NCBI GenBank assembly: GCA_003151475.1
Contig: PLXQ01000066.1
Location: forward strand, 62,933 to 126,932
Direction of reading: 5' to 3'
DNA from: Acidimicrobiaceae bacterium
GTDB lineage: Bacteria > Actinomycetota > Acidimicrobiia > Acidimicrobiales > UBA8190
Length of the DNA: 64,000 nucleotides
In this document: positions 1 through 8,400 of the stretch, piece after piece
How the letters are laid out: each line of letters opens with the position of its first letter
Numbering within the stretch: the first letter of the stretch is position 1
Position numbers and translations under genes: made by a program
The notes under the pieces: model-generated
The model's input: only the letters and a program-made list of their open reading frames with translations
The model's database searches: none
What the model was told of the DNA's origin: nothing

Positions 1-147
1 GTCGCGGGCTCGCGTATCGCCCTTCCCCTTCTCATCGGTTTGACCATCGGGGCCCTCATCGTGGGTCCCGCTCTCCTGGTTTGGCGCCCCCGCCGTCGAC
101 CGGTCACTGTCGGATCTCCGTCTGGCGAATCGGAAGGCCCGGGGTAA
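1..147 (+). CDS. C-terminal end of a membrane protein (partial)
   Basis: An open frame enters from the left edge and ends at TAA 145-147. The visible 48 residues hold one hydrophobic segment (LPLLIGLTIGALIVGPALLV) followed by an arginine-rich tail, as in a single-pass protein with a cytoplasmic C-terminus. The stop overlaps the next start (TAATG), which suggests translational coupling to the sortase-like gene. The N-terminus and function are outside the window. A surface protein anchored near a sortase homologue would fit, but no sorting motif is visible. Confidence 0.6.
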   Translation, partial: VAGSRIALPLLIGLTIGALIVGPALLVWRPRRRPVTVGSPSGESEGPG

Positions 148-1067
148 TGACGGCCAGCGTCGCATGGGGGTTGAACGTGGTCGGGTCCTCGGGCGAGGTC
201 GACAAGGCACCGTCACTCGAGATCCGATCGGGCTGGACGACACTGGTCCGGCCGGTGGCTGGTGCCGTGATCACCACTGGGGGGATCGCGCTCGTACTCC
301 TGATTCTCTTTCTCTACGCCTTCTCGCCGCTCACGGCCGGTCGAGATCAGCACCGGTTGCTCTCCGAACTGACCGGTAATCCGAAAAGCACATTCGCGCT
401 GACCAGCGGGCGGTTGCCGGCCGAAGGCAGTCCCGTTGCCTTGCTCCACATCGCCAGCCTTGATCTGACGAAAGTCGTAGTGAGCGGAACCAGTGCATCG
501 GACCTAGAAGCTGGCCCGGGTCTAATGCCCGGTACGGTGCTGCCCGGTGAGAAAGGGAACGCCGTCATCGCCGGTCGACGACTGATCTTCGGCGGCCCCT
601 TTAGGTCGATCGGAACGCTTCACCGTGGCGACACGATGCGGGTGACCGACGGCCTCGGCACATTCCAGTATCGCATTCGATCGGTCCGGACCATCGCATC
701 GGGCCGGCCCGACGTGGTGGGCGCGTCTCGGGACAACCGGTTGACACTCATCACGTCGGACTCCTCCTTTGAGCCGACCGGTATCCAGGTGGCGGTGGGC
801 ACACTGGTCGGACTTCCCGTCCGGGCGCCCACCCACTTGTCGACCGTGACGCCGGCGTCGGAGCTGGGCCTGTCGGGTGACCCGAACGCCGGTTGGGCCA
901 TCGCGTTGTGGCTCGATCTCCTCATCGTGGCCGGGGCCGGCACCGGATTCGCGTTGTGGCGTTGGCGCCGTCCGTTGCCGACGTACCTCCTTGCGCTACC
1001 CGTGCTTGTCGCCTTCGGTTTGCTGGCGGCCGAAGCCGTGGCCCGCTCGCTGCCGGCCACCCTGTAG
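147..1067 (+). CDS. Sortase-family protein lacking catalytic His and Cys
   Basis: The 306-residue protein has a transmembrane helix near residues 43-60, a sortase beta-barrel domain at about 95-225 and two hydrophobic segments at the C-terminus. The domain follows the class D/E pattern (VLPGEKGNAVIAG, then a TLITS strand). The invariant His of the AGH motif is Arg144, and the Cys after TLIT is Ser204. Both catalytic side chains are therefore missing and transpeptidation is unlikely. The ATG at 147 overlaps the upstream stop. A longer frame opens at 81, but that stretch is the end of the upstream gene. Location between membrane proteins and PstS suggests a structural or binding role, which is inference. 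Confidence 0.8.
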   Translation: MTASVAWGLNVVGSSGEVDKAPSLEIRSGWTTLVRPVAGAVITTGGIALVLLILFLYAFSPLTAGRDQHRLLSELTGNPKSTFALTSGRLPAEGSPVALLHIASLDLTKVVVSGTSASDLEAGPGLMPGTVLPGEKGNAVIAGRRLIFGGPFRSIGTLHRGDTMRVTDGLGTFQYRIRSVRTIASGRPDVVGASRDNRLTLITSDSSFEPTGIQVAVGTLVGLPVRAPTHLSTVTPASELGLSGDPNAGWAIALWLDLLIVAGAGTGFALWRWRRPLPTYLLALPVLVAFGLLAAEAVARSLPATL

Positions 1068-1081
1068 ATCGTGGCGTCGTT

Positions 1082-1648
1082 GTGATTTCGCCGGGGCTCC
1101 CTCGCCGCTTTCTACTCCAGCGCCTCCAGGGCCCGGCGAGGCGACGGGTGGTCAATGCGGTTCTCGGCACGCTCGGGGTCGCTGTGGCCGCCTGTGGGCC
1201 GGCTGCGGTGCGTGCCACATCCGACACAACCGCCTCGACCAGCACAACGGTGGCCCCCCGTCCGAGCACCGGCTTCCTCCCGCCGGAGATCAAATTCGGT
1301 ACCGCAACAGTTGGTGCCCCGTCTCCGACGACCACCGTGCCGACTGAACGGGGAGCTAGTCGCCCTATTGACCCTTCGAACGATGCCGGTCAAGAGGTGG
1401 TCATCGCCAAGGGCGGCTACCTCCTTCCCGAATGGCTGGTGGCCGAGGTGAACCTGCCGATCACGTGGACAAATCTGTCAGGTGTGCCTCAGCAAGTCGT
1501 TTTCGACGACGCGCCGGTCCGGTCGCCCGTCATCGCACCCGGCGCAACGTTCACATGGACGTCCCCCGGCTACGCCATCAGCCTCACGTACCACACGGCG
1601 GCCGGCCGTCACGCCAGGTTAACCCTCCAGAACCCAAACGCTCCCTGA
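1082..1648 (+). CDS. Cupredoxin-like lipoprotein without copper ligands
   Basis: GTG 1082 opens a 188-residue protein with a basic stretch, a hydrophobic core and a lipobox-like VAVAAC; GTG 1148 is an alternative start that leaves the signal intact. After a Thr/Pro-rich linker, residues about 105-188 resemble a small cupredoxin beta-sandwich (WTNLSG strand, YHTAAGRHARL end). The His expected after the WTN strand and the Cys-His loop are not present, so copper binding is doubtful. It lies between the degenerate sortase and PstS on the same strand. Function unknown; exported and membrane-anchored by inference. Confidence 0.6.
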   Translation: MISPGLPRRFLLQRLQGPARRRVVNAVLGTLGVAVAACGPAAVRATSDTTASTSTTVAPRPSTGFLPPEIKFGTATVGAPSPTTTVPTERGASRPIDPSNDAGQEVVIAKGGYLLPEWLVAEVNLPITWTNLSGVPQQVVFDDAPVRSPVIAPGATFTWTSPGYAISLTYHTAAGRHARLTLQNPNAP

Positions 1649-1956
1649 CGAGCACGGGGTACAAGGCAGGGGCAACGGCGAGCGTTTCCTTCACCACGGG
1701 GAGGAGCACGGCCGTGGCTTCCCTGCGATTTCGGGTTGCGTCTCACCACAATTGACGAGTGTCTTATAGCGCAAGCGCGAGACGATCGACGAGGAATCGG
1801 TTCGTTTCACCAACATTTTCCTTCCATGCGGCCTTGCTGTCACCACGCCGTCACCGCCCGTTTACCTGCAGTTCGTAAGGTGCGACGCGGACCACGGTGT
1901 CAGCAGATCCAGAGGCGGCGTGTCCCCAGTCAAACCGAATCGAGGAGGAAAGATTG
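1649..1956. other. Intergenic leader of pstS
   Basis: These 308 bases have no supportable gene on either strand. They contain the Pho-box-like direct repeats at 1806-1871 and a strong ribosome-binding site (GAGGAGG, 1942-1948) ahead of the PstS start. Confidence 0.7.
1806..1871 (+). promoter_or_regulatory. Pho-box-like array of 11-bp direct repeats
   Basis: TTCACC (1806), GTCACC (1839), GTCACC (1850) and TTTACC (1861) all sit on an 11-bp register. Actinobacterial PhoP binds tandem 11-bp units with a GTTCACC core, and the array ends about 85 bases before the pstS start. The repeats and spacing are seen; PhoP binding is inference. Confidence 0.5.
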
Positions 1957-3369
1957 ATGCGCCAGAATCAATGGAAACGCCGAGCAGGGCTGCGTGCCGC
2001 AGCGGGGTTGCTCGGTGCATCGGCGGCGGTGGCGGGATTCGCCATGCCTGCCAATGCGGCGACCGTACCGGCGGCTAATCACATGGTCATTGGCGCTGGA
2101 TCGAACACAACGTATTTCTTGATGAATCAGCTGAGCCAGCTCTTCAACCAGTCTCCGGGCTGCGACCTGGCTGCTCCGAGTGGTGGCACCCAGAACCTGA
2201 ATTACAGCTGTCCGAGCCCGCAGAACGCCACCGGTGGTGAGAATGGCCTCGGTGACGGGTCGGGCTACACGAACACGGGATCCGTCGCCCAGGGAGACCC
2301 CGAGAACCCGTACAACGACGTGGTGGTCGAAGAACCGCCGCTCGGATCGAGCAACGGCATCAAGGAGCTGGAGCAGAGGGGCACCAACCCGGCGCCCAGC
2401 GACTTTGCCCGGTCTTCGCGTGGCCCGAACAACGCCCAGCCCGTTCCCGTGGGTGACCCTGTCAACACCACCGCGTCGGACCCTCAGGGTCTCAACTTCG
2501 TCGCCTATGCGGCCGACGCGCTGCCGTGGCTCCACTGGACAAAGGTGAGCGGAGCTTCCACGCCCTCGGCCAAGATCAAGAGCCTGTCGATCACCCAGCT
2601 GGCAGCCATCTACAACGGGACGATCACCGACTGGAGCCAGATTCCGAAGGGCAAGGCCGGACCGATCGTCGTCTACATGGCGCAGGCGGGATCGGGAACA
2701 GAGGGAACGTGGGCTCAGATTCTCCAGCTCACATCGGCCACACCTGCGGGGGTCACCAACCCGGCGACGCACGTGATCTTCGAGAATGAGATCAAGGGCA
2801 TCTTGACCAACGGGGATGAGAAGAACGCCATCTTCTACTTCTCGTATGGCAAGTTCCAGACGGTGTGCGTTCCCGCTACGGCCAAGGCCAAGACTGCCGC
2901 GTGCGGTGGCGACAAGTCGCCCTCCGGCTCGGCCTTCGCCTTGGGCGAGGAGTCCATCACCACCGGTGGCGCACCTATTGTGGCAAGCCAGACCACCATC
3001 CAGAACGGGTCCTTCCCGACCGACCGCCTGTTCTGGAACGTGTACTCCAACGGGACGAACGCAACCATTCCGGCGAGCAGCCAGGCCGCTCTGAACTTTG
3101 TGAGCGAGTGGGGATTCATCTGCAAGCAGGACTCGGCGGTCGACTCCAACTCGGGACTCAGCTACGGCAGTGAGATCCAGAGCGCCATCTTGGCTAACGG
3201 AGTGTTCCCCTTGTCGTCGGCCACCATGGACGCGGCGAACGTCGACAGCAACGCCGTGATCACGGACCCGGGGTACAAGTTTGCGGATCCGCAGTCACAG
3301 GCGCCGAATCCGGCTACGCAGCAAGGCCGGTGCCGGGTGTTCACAACGGATGGGGACGGCATCAGCTAG
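1957..3369 (+). CDS. pstS: Phosphate ABC transporter substrate-binding protein (PstS-like)
   Basis: A secreted 470-residue periplasmic-type binding protein of the PstS family. ATG 1957 is preceded by GAGGAGG at a proper distance. Residues 1-38 are a signal peptide ending near ANAATVPA, with no lipobox Cys. The mature part begins with the family's GAGSNTTYF strand. A GSGTEGTW segment in the middle matches the phosphate-coordinating loop, and LSITQLAAIYNGTITDW is a typical PBP-domain helix and turn. Longer than E. coli PstS (346), as seen in many actinobacteria. The Pho-box-like array upstream suggests phosphate-starvation control. No pstCAB genes follow, so its permease must lie elsewhere. Another ligand cannot be excluded. 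Confidence 0.85.
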   Translation: MRQNQWKRRAGLRAAAGLLGASAAVAGFAMPANAATVPAANHMVIGAGSNTTYFLMNQLSQLFNQSPGCDLAAPSGGTQNLNYSCPSPQNATGGENGLGDGSGYTNTGSVAQGDPENPYNDVVVEEPPLGSSNGIKELEQRGTNPAPSDFARSSRGPNNAQPVPVGDPVNTTASDPQGLNFVAYAADALPWLHWTKVSGASTPSAKIKSLSITQLAAIYNGTITDWSQIPKGKAGPIVVYMAQAGSGTEGTWAQILQLTSATPAGVTNPATHVIFENEIKGILTNGDEKNAIFYFSYGKFQTVCVPATAKAKTAACGGDKSPSGSAFALGEESITTGGAPIVASQTTIQNGSFPTDRLFWNVYSNGTNATIPASSQAALNFVSEWGFICKQDSAVDSNSGLSYGSEIQSAILANGVFPLSSATMDAANVDSNAVITDPGYKFADPQSQAPNPATQQGRCRVFTTDGDGIS

Positions 3370-3412
3370 TCGCCTCTTACATGCACTTGGGCTGCAGCGT
3401 CACGCAGTCGGA

Positions 3413-3442
3413 GGGGGTCCGGTCGGAAACGACCGGGCCCCC
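3413..3442 (+). terminator. Strong hairpin terminator after pstS
   Basis: A 13-bp stem (3413-3425 with 3430-3442, one G-T pair) closes on a GAAA tetraloop and is followed by TTCTC. It lies between the convergent pstS and lipoprotein genes and could serve both. Confidence 0.8.
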
Positions 3443-3484
3443 TTCTCGTAAAGAAGGAGACTGCAGTGGGCGGTCGGCGCCTCG

Positions 3485-4216
3485 TCAGCCGACGAGGGAC
3501 GAGTAGGTCACGGCCCCGGTGGGAGCGGCCGGGTTGATCCGCTTTCCCCAGTTGTCGAACACGACGGCTTCGTCTGCCTGGCCGGTGTTGGTTGCATATG
3601 TGAGGGTGGCGCCCACCGGTGTGTAAGGAGACTCCGTGGGCACATAGAGGGTGGCGATGCCCCCCGAACCGTTTCCTGCTGACGTGGGAGCGTTCCCGAC
3701 CACCCCGACCACGGTGTGGCCGTGGAAGCGCCGAGGAGACTCGAGCTGCAGCGGAGCGGTCGGCATGAAGGAATTGAGCTCCTTCTCGGGGTCGAGAGCC
3801 ACGGCGACGACGCTGTAGGGAGCGTCGCCTGACTGCAAGGAGATCCACTGGCCGGCCTTGGCTGTCGCCGTCGCTTGAGGCAGGCTGAGCGCTGTGACGA
3901 GGGCACCGGCCGCCCCGCGCACGAAGAGAGTCCCGTCCGCCGTACGGACCACCTCCAGCGCGCCTCCTGATCCAGACAAAGTCTGATCGGCGCCCGTGTC
4001 CGTGTCATCGCCGCTCAATGTGGTGGTCTTCTTACCCAGGCGGGTCTGGTCGATGAAGTGAAATGAGGAGGCCTTGGCGGTGATGGACGTCGTAGCCAGA
4101 GCGAGGATCTCCTTTGGAGTGTGGCCCTGCAAGGACCCGAGGTCCGGCCCCGAGCTACCGCAGGCGGTCAGGAGACAACATGGCGCGACGAGGCCTACCA
4201 CGAGAGAGAATCGCAT
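3485..4216 (-). CDS. Secreted lipoprotein (LppX/LprG-like possibility)
   Basis: A 243-residue protein with a classical lipoprotein signal: MRFSLVVGLV core and lipobox LLTAC with Cys19. The mature part (helix with ALATTSITAKASSFHF, then a run of beta strands, a conserved-looking mid-region LQSGDAPYSVVAVALDP) has the size and secondary-structure rhythm of actinobacterial LppX/LprAFG or DUF-type lipoproteins. I cannot prove that family by eye. No ribosome-binding site is obvious, so the mRNA may be near leaderless. Convergent with pstS across a shared terminator. Confidence 0.65.
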   Translation of the reverse strand: MRFSLVVGLVAPCCLLTACGSSGPDLGSLQGHTPKEILALATTSITAKASSFHFIDQTRLGKKTTTLSGDDTDTGADQTLSGSGGALEVVRTADGTLFVRGAAGALVTALSLPQATATAKAGQWISLQSGDAPYSVVAVALDPEKELNSFMPTAPLQLESPRRFHGHTVVGVVGNAPTSAGNGSGGIATLYVPTESPYTPVGATLTYATNTGQADEAVVFDNWGKRINPAAPTGAVTYSSLVG

Positions 4217-4386
4217 CGCTATATGTTATGCATCCGGCGGCTTCAATGGGTCGTCGGGGTTGTGCTTAGCGTCGTCAATGTTCACTGTTGCGATGTGTCG
4301 CCAGCGGCCGTTGCGAAATTCGATGAGGGTTCTGCAATCTGAAATAGAGGGCTGACGGCGTGCCCCGAAAGGCGTCTTGCCTCCAG

Positions 4387-4743
4387 TTATTGGCCGCCGA
4401 GGGCTCGGCGAAGTGCGTCCAGACGTTCGGGAACGACGCGCCACCACATCCACTTCCCACGCTTCTCGCCAACGATCAGGCCTGCGGCGGCAAGGATCCG
4501 GGTGTGGTGCGAGACGGTCGGCTGGCTCTTGCCGAGGGGGCCTTCGAGATGACAGCTGCACACCTCCCCTTGCGTCGCCACGATCGACAGCAGGCGAAGG
4601 CGTACGGGATCGCCCAGGGCGGCAAAGACACCGGCCAGCATCTGGGCGTCAGCGTCGGACACGGGAGCGTCGGTGAGAGGGGCACAGCAGAGCAGGTCAT
4701 CGGTGCTCGAGGTAGGTGTTCTGGCGGTGCGAGCAGTCGGCAT
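4387..4743 (-). CDS. arsR: ArsR-family metal(loid)-responsive repressor
   Basis: A 118-residue winged-helix regulator. Start 4743 has GGGAG five bases upstream; an in-frame ATG at 4761 has none. The core ALGDPVRLRLLSIV and recognition helix SQPTVSHHTRIL are typical. Metal-ligand candidates are Cys19-Cys20 near the N-terminus and Cys62/Cys64 in VCSC at helix alpha3, the same place as the CVC site of ArsR-type sensors for As(III) or Cd(II). It is divergent from cadI/aqp and shares a 78-base intergenic region with a palindrome between the -35 and -10 boxes, so it probably represses that operon and itself. Confidence 0.9.
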   Translation of the reverse strand: MPTARTARTPTSSTDDLLCCAPLTDAPVSDADAQMLAGVFAALGDPVRLRLLSIVATQGEVCSCHLEGPLGKSQPTVSHHTRILAAAGLIVGEKRGKWMWWRVVPERLDALRRALGGQ

Positions 4744-4754
4744 GCGAACTCCCA

Positions 4755-4783
4755 TTGACAAATGTCGATATGTGATCGATACT
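4755..4783 (+). promoter_or_regulatory. cadI promoter with embedded ArsR operator
   Basis: TTGACA (4755-4760), a 17-base spacer and GATACT (4778-4783) form a near-consensus sigma70-type promoter reading toward cadI. The palindrome TCGAT-N5-ATCGA (4765-4779) fills the spacer, so a bound dimer would block polymerase. Promoter and palindrome are seen; the assignment to this ArsR is inferred from position. Confidence 0.7.
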
Positions 4784-4821
4784 CATCGCATTGACGGGGG
4801 TCAATCTACCGGAGGTGGATG

Positions 4822-5307
4822 ATGTCGCGAGTCCAACTGGCGCTGAACGTGGCCGATATCGACCCCGCCGTGGAGTTCTACTCGAGGCTTTTCGGCACCG
4901 AGCCGGCCAAACGCCGTCCCGGGTATGCGAACTTCGCCATCGCCGAACCCCCTCTGAAGCTCGTGCTGATCGAGAGCGCCGATGCCCGTGGGGTCGGCGT
5001 CGGGGGCGCTCTCAATCACCTGGGCGTCGAGGTGGCATCGCCCGAGGAGGTCACGGCGGCCACCCGGCGTCTGGCGGCGCAGGGACTGGCCACCGACGTC
5101 GAGGAGGGGACGACGTGTTGTTACGCCGTCCAGGACAAGGTGTGGGTCAGCGACCCGGACGGCGCACCGTGGGAGGTCTACACCGTTCTCGCCGACGCTC
5201 CGGCTGAGACCGGCCTTTCCGGCTCCGGTGCGTGTTGTGTGTCTGACGAAGGAGAGCCCGTGGCTATCGGCGCCGAGTCAGGGCCGGCCGACGCCCGGTG
5301 CTGCTGA
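4822..5307 (+). CDS. cadI: CadI/ArsI-family metalloenzyme (VOC fold)
   Basis: A 161-residue protein closely resembling mycobacterial CadI over its length, and related to ArsI C-As lyases. Features: NHLGVEV with His66, TTCCYA with Cys99-Cys100, WEVYTVL with Glu118, and a tail with Cys138-Cys139 and terminal Cys160-Cys161. In ArsI the iron ligands are His, His, Glu and the vicinal Cys pair binds trivalent organoarsenical. Here the first His is Gln5, as in CadI. GGAGG at 4811-4815 favours ATG 4822 over 4819. First gene of the ArsR-controlled operon. Roles in methylarsenite demethylation or cadmium binding are both possible. Confidence 0.85.
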   Translation: MSRVQLALNVADIDPAVEFYSRLFGTEPAKRRPGYANFAIAEPPLKLVLIESADARGVGVGGALNHLGVEVASPEEVTAATRRLAAQGLATDVEEGTTCCYAVQDKVWVSDPDGAPWEVYTVLADAPAETGLSGSGACCVSDEGEPVAIGAESGPADARCC

Positions 5308-5335
5308 GTCCCCGCTTTCGACCACGGGCCGGGCC

Positions 5336-6124
5336 ATGAATGACGTGGTGCTGTGGCGTCGGCTGATGGCAGAGCTCCTCGGAAGTGCCTTTCTTGCCGC
5401 CATCGTGATCGGTTCGGGGATCGCCGCCCAGCGACTGTCTCCCGGCAACATCGGTCTCGAGCTGTTGGAGAACGCGGCGGCCACGGCCACGGGGCTGTTC
5501 GCCATCATCTTGATGTTCGGACCGCTGTCCGGGGCCCACTTCAATCCGGTGGTGTCTTTCGTCGACGCCGCCTTCGGCGGTCTGTCGTGGCGCGACGCCG
5601 GTCTGTATCTCCCGGCCCAGGTGGTCGGCTGTGTCGGCGGTGCCGTCATCGCCAACGTGATGTTCTCGACGGCGGCGATGTCGCTGTCGGTGCACCACCG
5701 CGCCTCGCCGGGTCATTTCCTGTCCGAGGTGGTGGCGACATTGGGCCTGCTACTGGTGATCCTCGCCCTGGCTCGGACGGGAAGATCGGGAACGGCACCC
5801 GCCGCCGTCGGGGCCTACATCGGCGCCGCCTACTTCTTCACGAGCTCGACCAGCTTCGCCAACCCGGCCATAGCCGTGGGTCGCATGTTCTCCAACGGCT
5901 TCGCCGGGATCGCTCCTTCATCGGTGCCCGTTTTCGTGGCCGCCGAGGTGGTGGGGGGTCTCCTGGCCGTCGCCGTCATCAAGATGCTCTACCCCGGGGT
6001 GACCTCGGCCGAAGCGGCCGACATCATCGTCCCTCATCTCCGGGAAGTCGACACTGCTGGAAACAGTGGTCCGAGCCACGGTCACGCCGGCCAGAGCGCC
6101 ACCGACCGGGGCATCGGACCCTGA
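5336..6124 (+). CDS. Aquaporin/MIP-family channel, AqpS-like
   Basis: A 262-residue integral membrane protein with six hydrophobic segments and the two family half-helix motifs: HFNPVV (an NPV variant) and FANPAIA (NPA). MIP channels in ars operons (AqpS of Sinorhizobium) conduct As(III) or methylated species down their gradient. Gene order arsR-cadI-channel-flavoprotein supports such a role here. No arsenate reductase or Acr3 pump is present in the window. A start at ATG 5366 is an alternative. The C-terminus is an unusual hydrophilic Ser/Gly/His-rich tail. Confidence 0.8.
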   Translation: MNDVVLWRRLMAELLGSAFLAAIVIGSGIAAQRLSPGNIGLELLENAAATATGLFAIILMFGPLSGAHFNPVVSFVDAAFGGLSWRDAGLYLPAQVVGCVGGAVIANVMFSTAAMSLSVHHRASPGHFLSEVVATLGLLLVILALARTGRSGTAPAAVGAYIGAAYFFTSSTSFANPAIAVGRMFSNGFAGIAPSSVPVFVAAEVVGGLLAVAVIKMLYPGVTSAEAADIIVPHLREVDTAGNSGPSHGHAGQSATDRGIGP

Positions 6125-6145
6125 CAACGAAACGGGAGCCAGCTC

Positions 6146-7546
6146 ATGCACATCGTCGCCATCGGCGGCAGTGACGCCGGGATCAGCGCCGCGCTGCGCG
6201 CCCGGGAGATCGATGCCGGGACCGAGGTCACCGTCGTCGTCGCCGACGCATACCCGAACTTCTCCATCTGCGGCATCCCCTACTACGTGTCGGGTGAGGT
6301 GACCCACTGGCGCAACCTCGCCCACCGCTCGATCGCCGACCTCGAAGCAACGGGCATGCAGCTGCGGCTCGACACCAGGGCGCAGCGTATCGACGTCGAT
6401 GCCCACAAGCTGCTGCTCGTCGATTCCGCCGGTGCCGAGGAATACCTGTCCTACGACGCCCTGGTGATCGGCACGGGCGCCGTGTCGGCCCGTCCACCCA
6501 TCGACGGCCTCATGGGCGAGGGTGCACTCGGAACCGACGACGGGGTCCATCTGCTGCACTCCATGGGCGACACCTTCGCCATCATGCGTACGTTGGAGGA
6601 GGCCTCCCCGGCCAGCGCCGTGATCGTGGGGGCGGGTTACATCGGCCTGGAGATGGCCGAAGCACTCATCGCCCGTGGTCTCAGAGTCACCCAGATCGAG
6701 CAGCTGCCCGAAGTGCTCCCCACCGTCGACGCCGAGCTCGGGACACTCGTGCGCGCCGAGTTGGTCGACCATGGCGTCGATGTCCTGACGGGGACGGCGG
6801 TCACCCGGATCAGTCGATCATCGGACGACAGCGCCGGCCGGCTTCAGATCGACGCCGTCACCGGCGCTGACGTCAAGGTCACCCGACGCGCCGACATGGT
6901 CCTCGTCGTGGTCGGGGTGCGCCCCGACAGCGAATTGGCGCAGCGGGCCGGAGCCGACCGGGCCGCCAACGGCGCCATCGTCGTGGACCGGCAGATGCGG
7001 ACGAATCTGGAATCGATCTTCGCCGCCGGCGACTGTGTCATCACCCACCACCGACTGCTTGGCATCACCTATCTCCCGCTCGGAACCACCGCCCATAAGC
7101 AAGGTCGGGTGGCCGGGGAGAACGCACTCGGAGCGAGCCGCGAGTTCGCCGGCAGCCTCGGTACCCAGGTCGTGAAGATCTTCGATATGGCCGCCTCCCG
7201 GACGGGCCTGCGTGACCACGAGGCCATCGCCGCGGGCTATGAGCCGGTGTCGGTGGACTTCGAGGCCGATGATCACAAGGCCTATTACCCTGGCAGCCAC
7301 CGGATCCGTATGCGGTATACGGGAGACCGCCGCTCCGGGCGGCTCCTCGGTGTCCAGCTCTTCGGGCACCGCCACGCCGAGGTCGCCAAGAGGATCGACA
7401 TCGCCGCCGTCGCCATCTTCAACGAGATGACCGTCGATGAGATCAGCGATCTTGATCTCTCCTACACACCTCCGCTGGGCAGCCCCTGGGACGCCGTCCA
7501 GGGAGGCGCCCAGGCGTGGATGAAGGCTCACGCGACCAGCGTGTGA
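6146..7546 (+). CDS. FAD/NAD(P)-dependent disulfide oxidoreductase (CoA-disulfide reductase-like)
   Basis: A 466-residue flavoprotein. FAD motif VAIGGSDAGISAA at the N-terminus; SICGIPYY with redox Cys42, diagnostic of the NADH oxidase/CoA-disulfide reductase subgroup; NAD motif VGAGYIGLEMAE near 155; and FAAGDC near 290. No rhodanese domain, unlike the second family member at 24810. It is 21 bases behind the channel gene. Similar flavoproteins recur in ars operons, where reduction of arsenic species or thiol disulfides has been proposed. Substrate unproven. Confidence 0.8.
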   Translation: MHIVAIGGSDAGISAALRAREIDAGTEVTVVVADAYPNFSICGIPYYVSGEVTHWRNLAHRSIADLEATGMQLRLDTRAQRIDVDAHKLLLVDSAGAEEYLSYDALVIGTGAVSARPPIDGLMGEGALGTDDGVHLLHSMGDTFAIMRTLEEASPASAVIVGAGYIGLEMAEALIARGLRVTQIEQLPEVLPTVDAELGTLVRAELVDHGVDVLTGTAVTRISRSSDDSAGRLQIDAVTGADVKVTRRADMVLVVVGVRPDSELAQRAGADRAANGAIVVDRQMRTNLESIFAAGDCVITHHRLLGITYLPLGTTAHKQGRVAGENALGASREFAGSLGTQVVKIFDMAASRTGLRDHEAIAAGYEPVSVDFEADDHKAYYPGSHRIRMRYTGDRRSGRLLGVQLFGHRHAEVAKRIDIAAVAIFNEMTVDEISDLDLSYTPPLGSPWDAVQGGAQAWMKAHATSV

Positions 7547-7555
7547 CGGCGCTGT

Positions 7556-7885
7556 TTACGACGGCGGGAAGAGTCCCAGGGCGAAGGCGGCGAGAGCCAG
7601 AGCGAGAGTGCCGACGGTGATGAGAGCGGCCCGGCTCCGGTCCATGAGCCTCGGATCGGCACCCGGGCGGGGAGAAACGGTTCGCCCTATCCAGATGGCC
7701 GCGGCCCAGGCGACGGCGCCCGCCGACATGCAGGCCAGTGCCACCACCTGATCGGTCCCTCGGAGAGGCCAGAGCCGACGCAACAGCACGGCCATCACGA
7801 CGACGACGGCGAGCCCGGTGCGATTCCAGGCGAGTTCGGTGCGTTCGTGGGCCAGTCCTTCGTCGACCGGCTCTGGGACGGCCAT
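7556..7885 (-). CDS. DUF202 membrane protein
   Basis: A 109-residue protein with the DUF202 N-terminal signature HERTELAWNRTGLAV and three hydrophobic helices. It follows a paralogue on the same strand after a six-base gap, so the two probably form a heteromeric pair or one operon. Convergent with the flavoprotein gene, nine bases from its stop. The family is widespread and of unknown function. Confidence 0.8.
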   Translation of the reverse strand: MAVPEPVDEGLAHERTELAWNRTGLAVVVVMAVLLRRLWPLRGTDQVVALACMSAGAVAWAAAIWIGRTVSPRPGADPRLMDRSRAALITVGTLALALAAFALGLFPPS

Positions 7886-7891
7886 GGCGTC

Positions 7892-8245
7892 CTACCCGGC
7901 GCCGTAGGCGGCGAGAACCGCTCCGATGACACCGATGATCACGACACCGCCGGCGAGGATGAAGGGCATCGGGGAGCGCGGGAGAGGCTCTCCCCGGCGC
8001 AAGGCCTTCTCGTTCGCCCGCCAGTGTCGGAGGCTCGCCGCCGCCACCCATGCGCCCAGGGCCACGAGGGGAAGGCCAAGAATCCGACGACCTTCGGTGA
8101 CGTGAAACTTGGGCAACAGCTGGGTGGCGGCGACACCGGTGGCGATCAGGGCCAGGGCCGTGCGGTTCCAGGCGAGAAATGTCCGTTCGTTGGCGAACGA
8201 AAACCGGACATCGGGATCTCGTTCGACCGGTTCTTCATCGTTCAT
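7892..8245 (-). CDS. DUF202/YidH-family membrane protein
   Basis: A 117-residue protein with the same ANERTFLAWNRTALALIATG signature and three predicted helices. Start at ATG 8245 (MNDEEPVERD) places the signature at the usual distance from the N-terminus; a longer frame from 8287 adds residues that do not fit the family. Paired with the downstream DUF202 gene. Function unknown. Confidence 0.8.
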   Translation of the reverse strand: MNDEEPVERDPDVRFSFANERTFLAWNRTALALIATGVAATQLLPKFHVTEGRRILGLPLVALGAWVAAASLRHWRANEKALRRGEPLPRSPMPFILAGGVVIIGVIGAVLAAYGAG

Positions 8246-8400
8246 GAACCGAGCTTTACACGGTGCCGGACTCCGGCTCAGGACCACTCTCCATAATTTC
8301 GTCCCCCGGAAGGTAGGGTTTCTCGCCCAGTGAGTCCCACCCGCCGGAGCAGGGACTCCGCTGGTGGCGCCGTCAGGGCGATGCGGAGGTACCGTTCTAC

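Noticed and set aside
4819..4821. ATG 4819 as cadI start
   Set aside because: Only three bases separate it from GGAGG; ATG 4822 has six bases and aligns with CadI proteins starting MSRVQLALNV.
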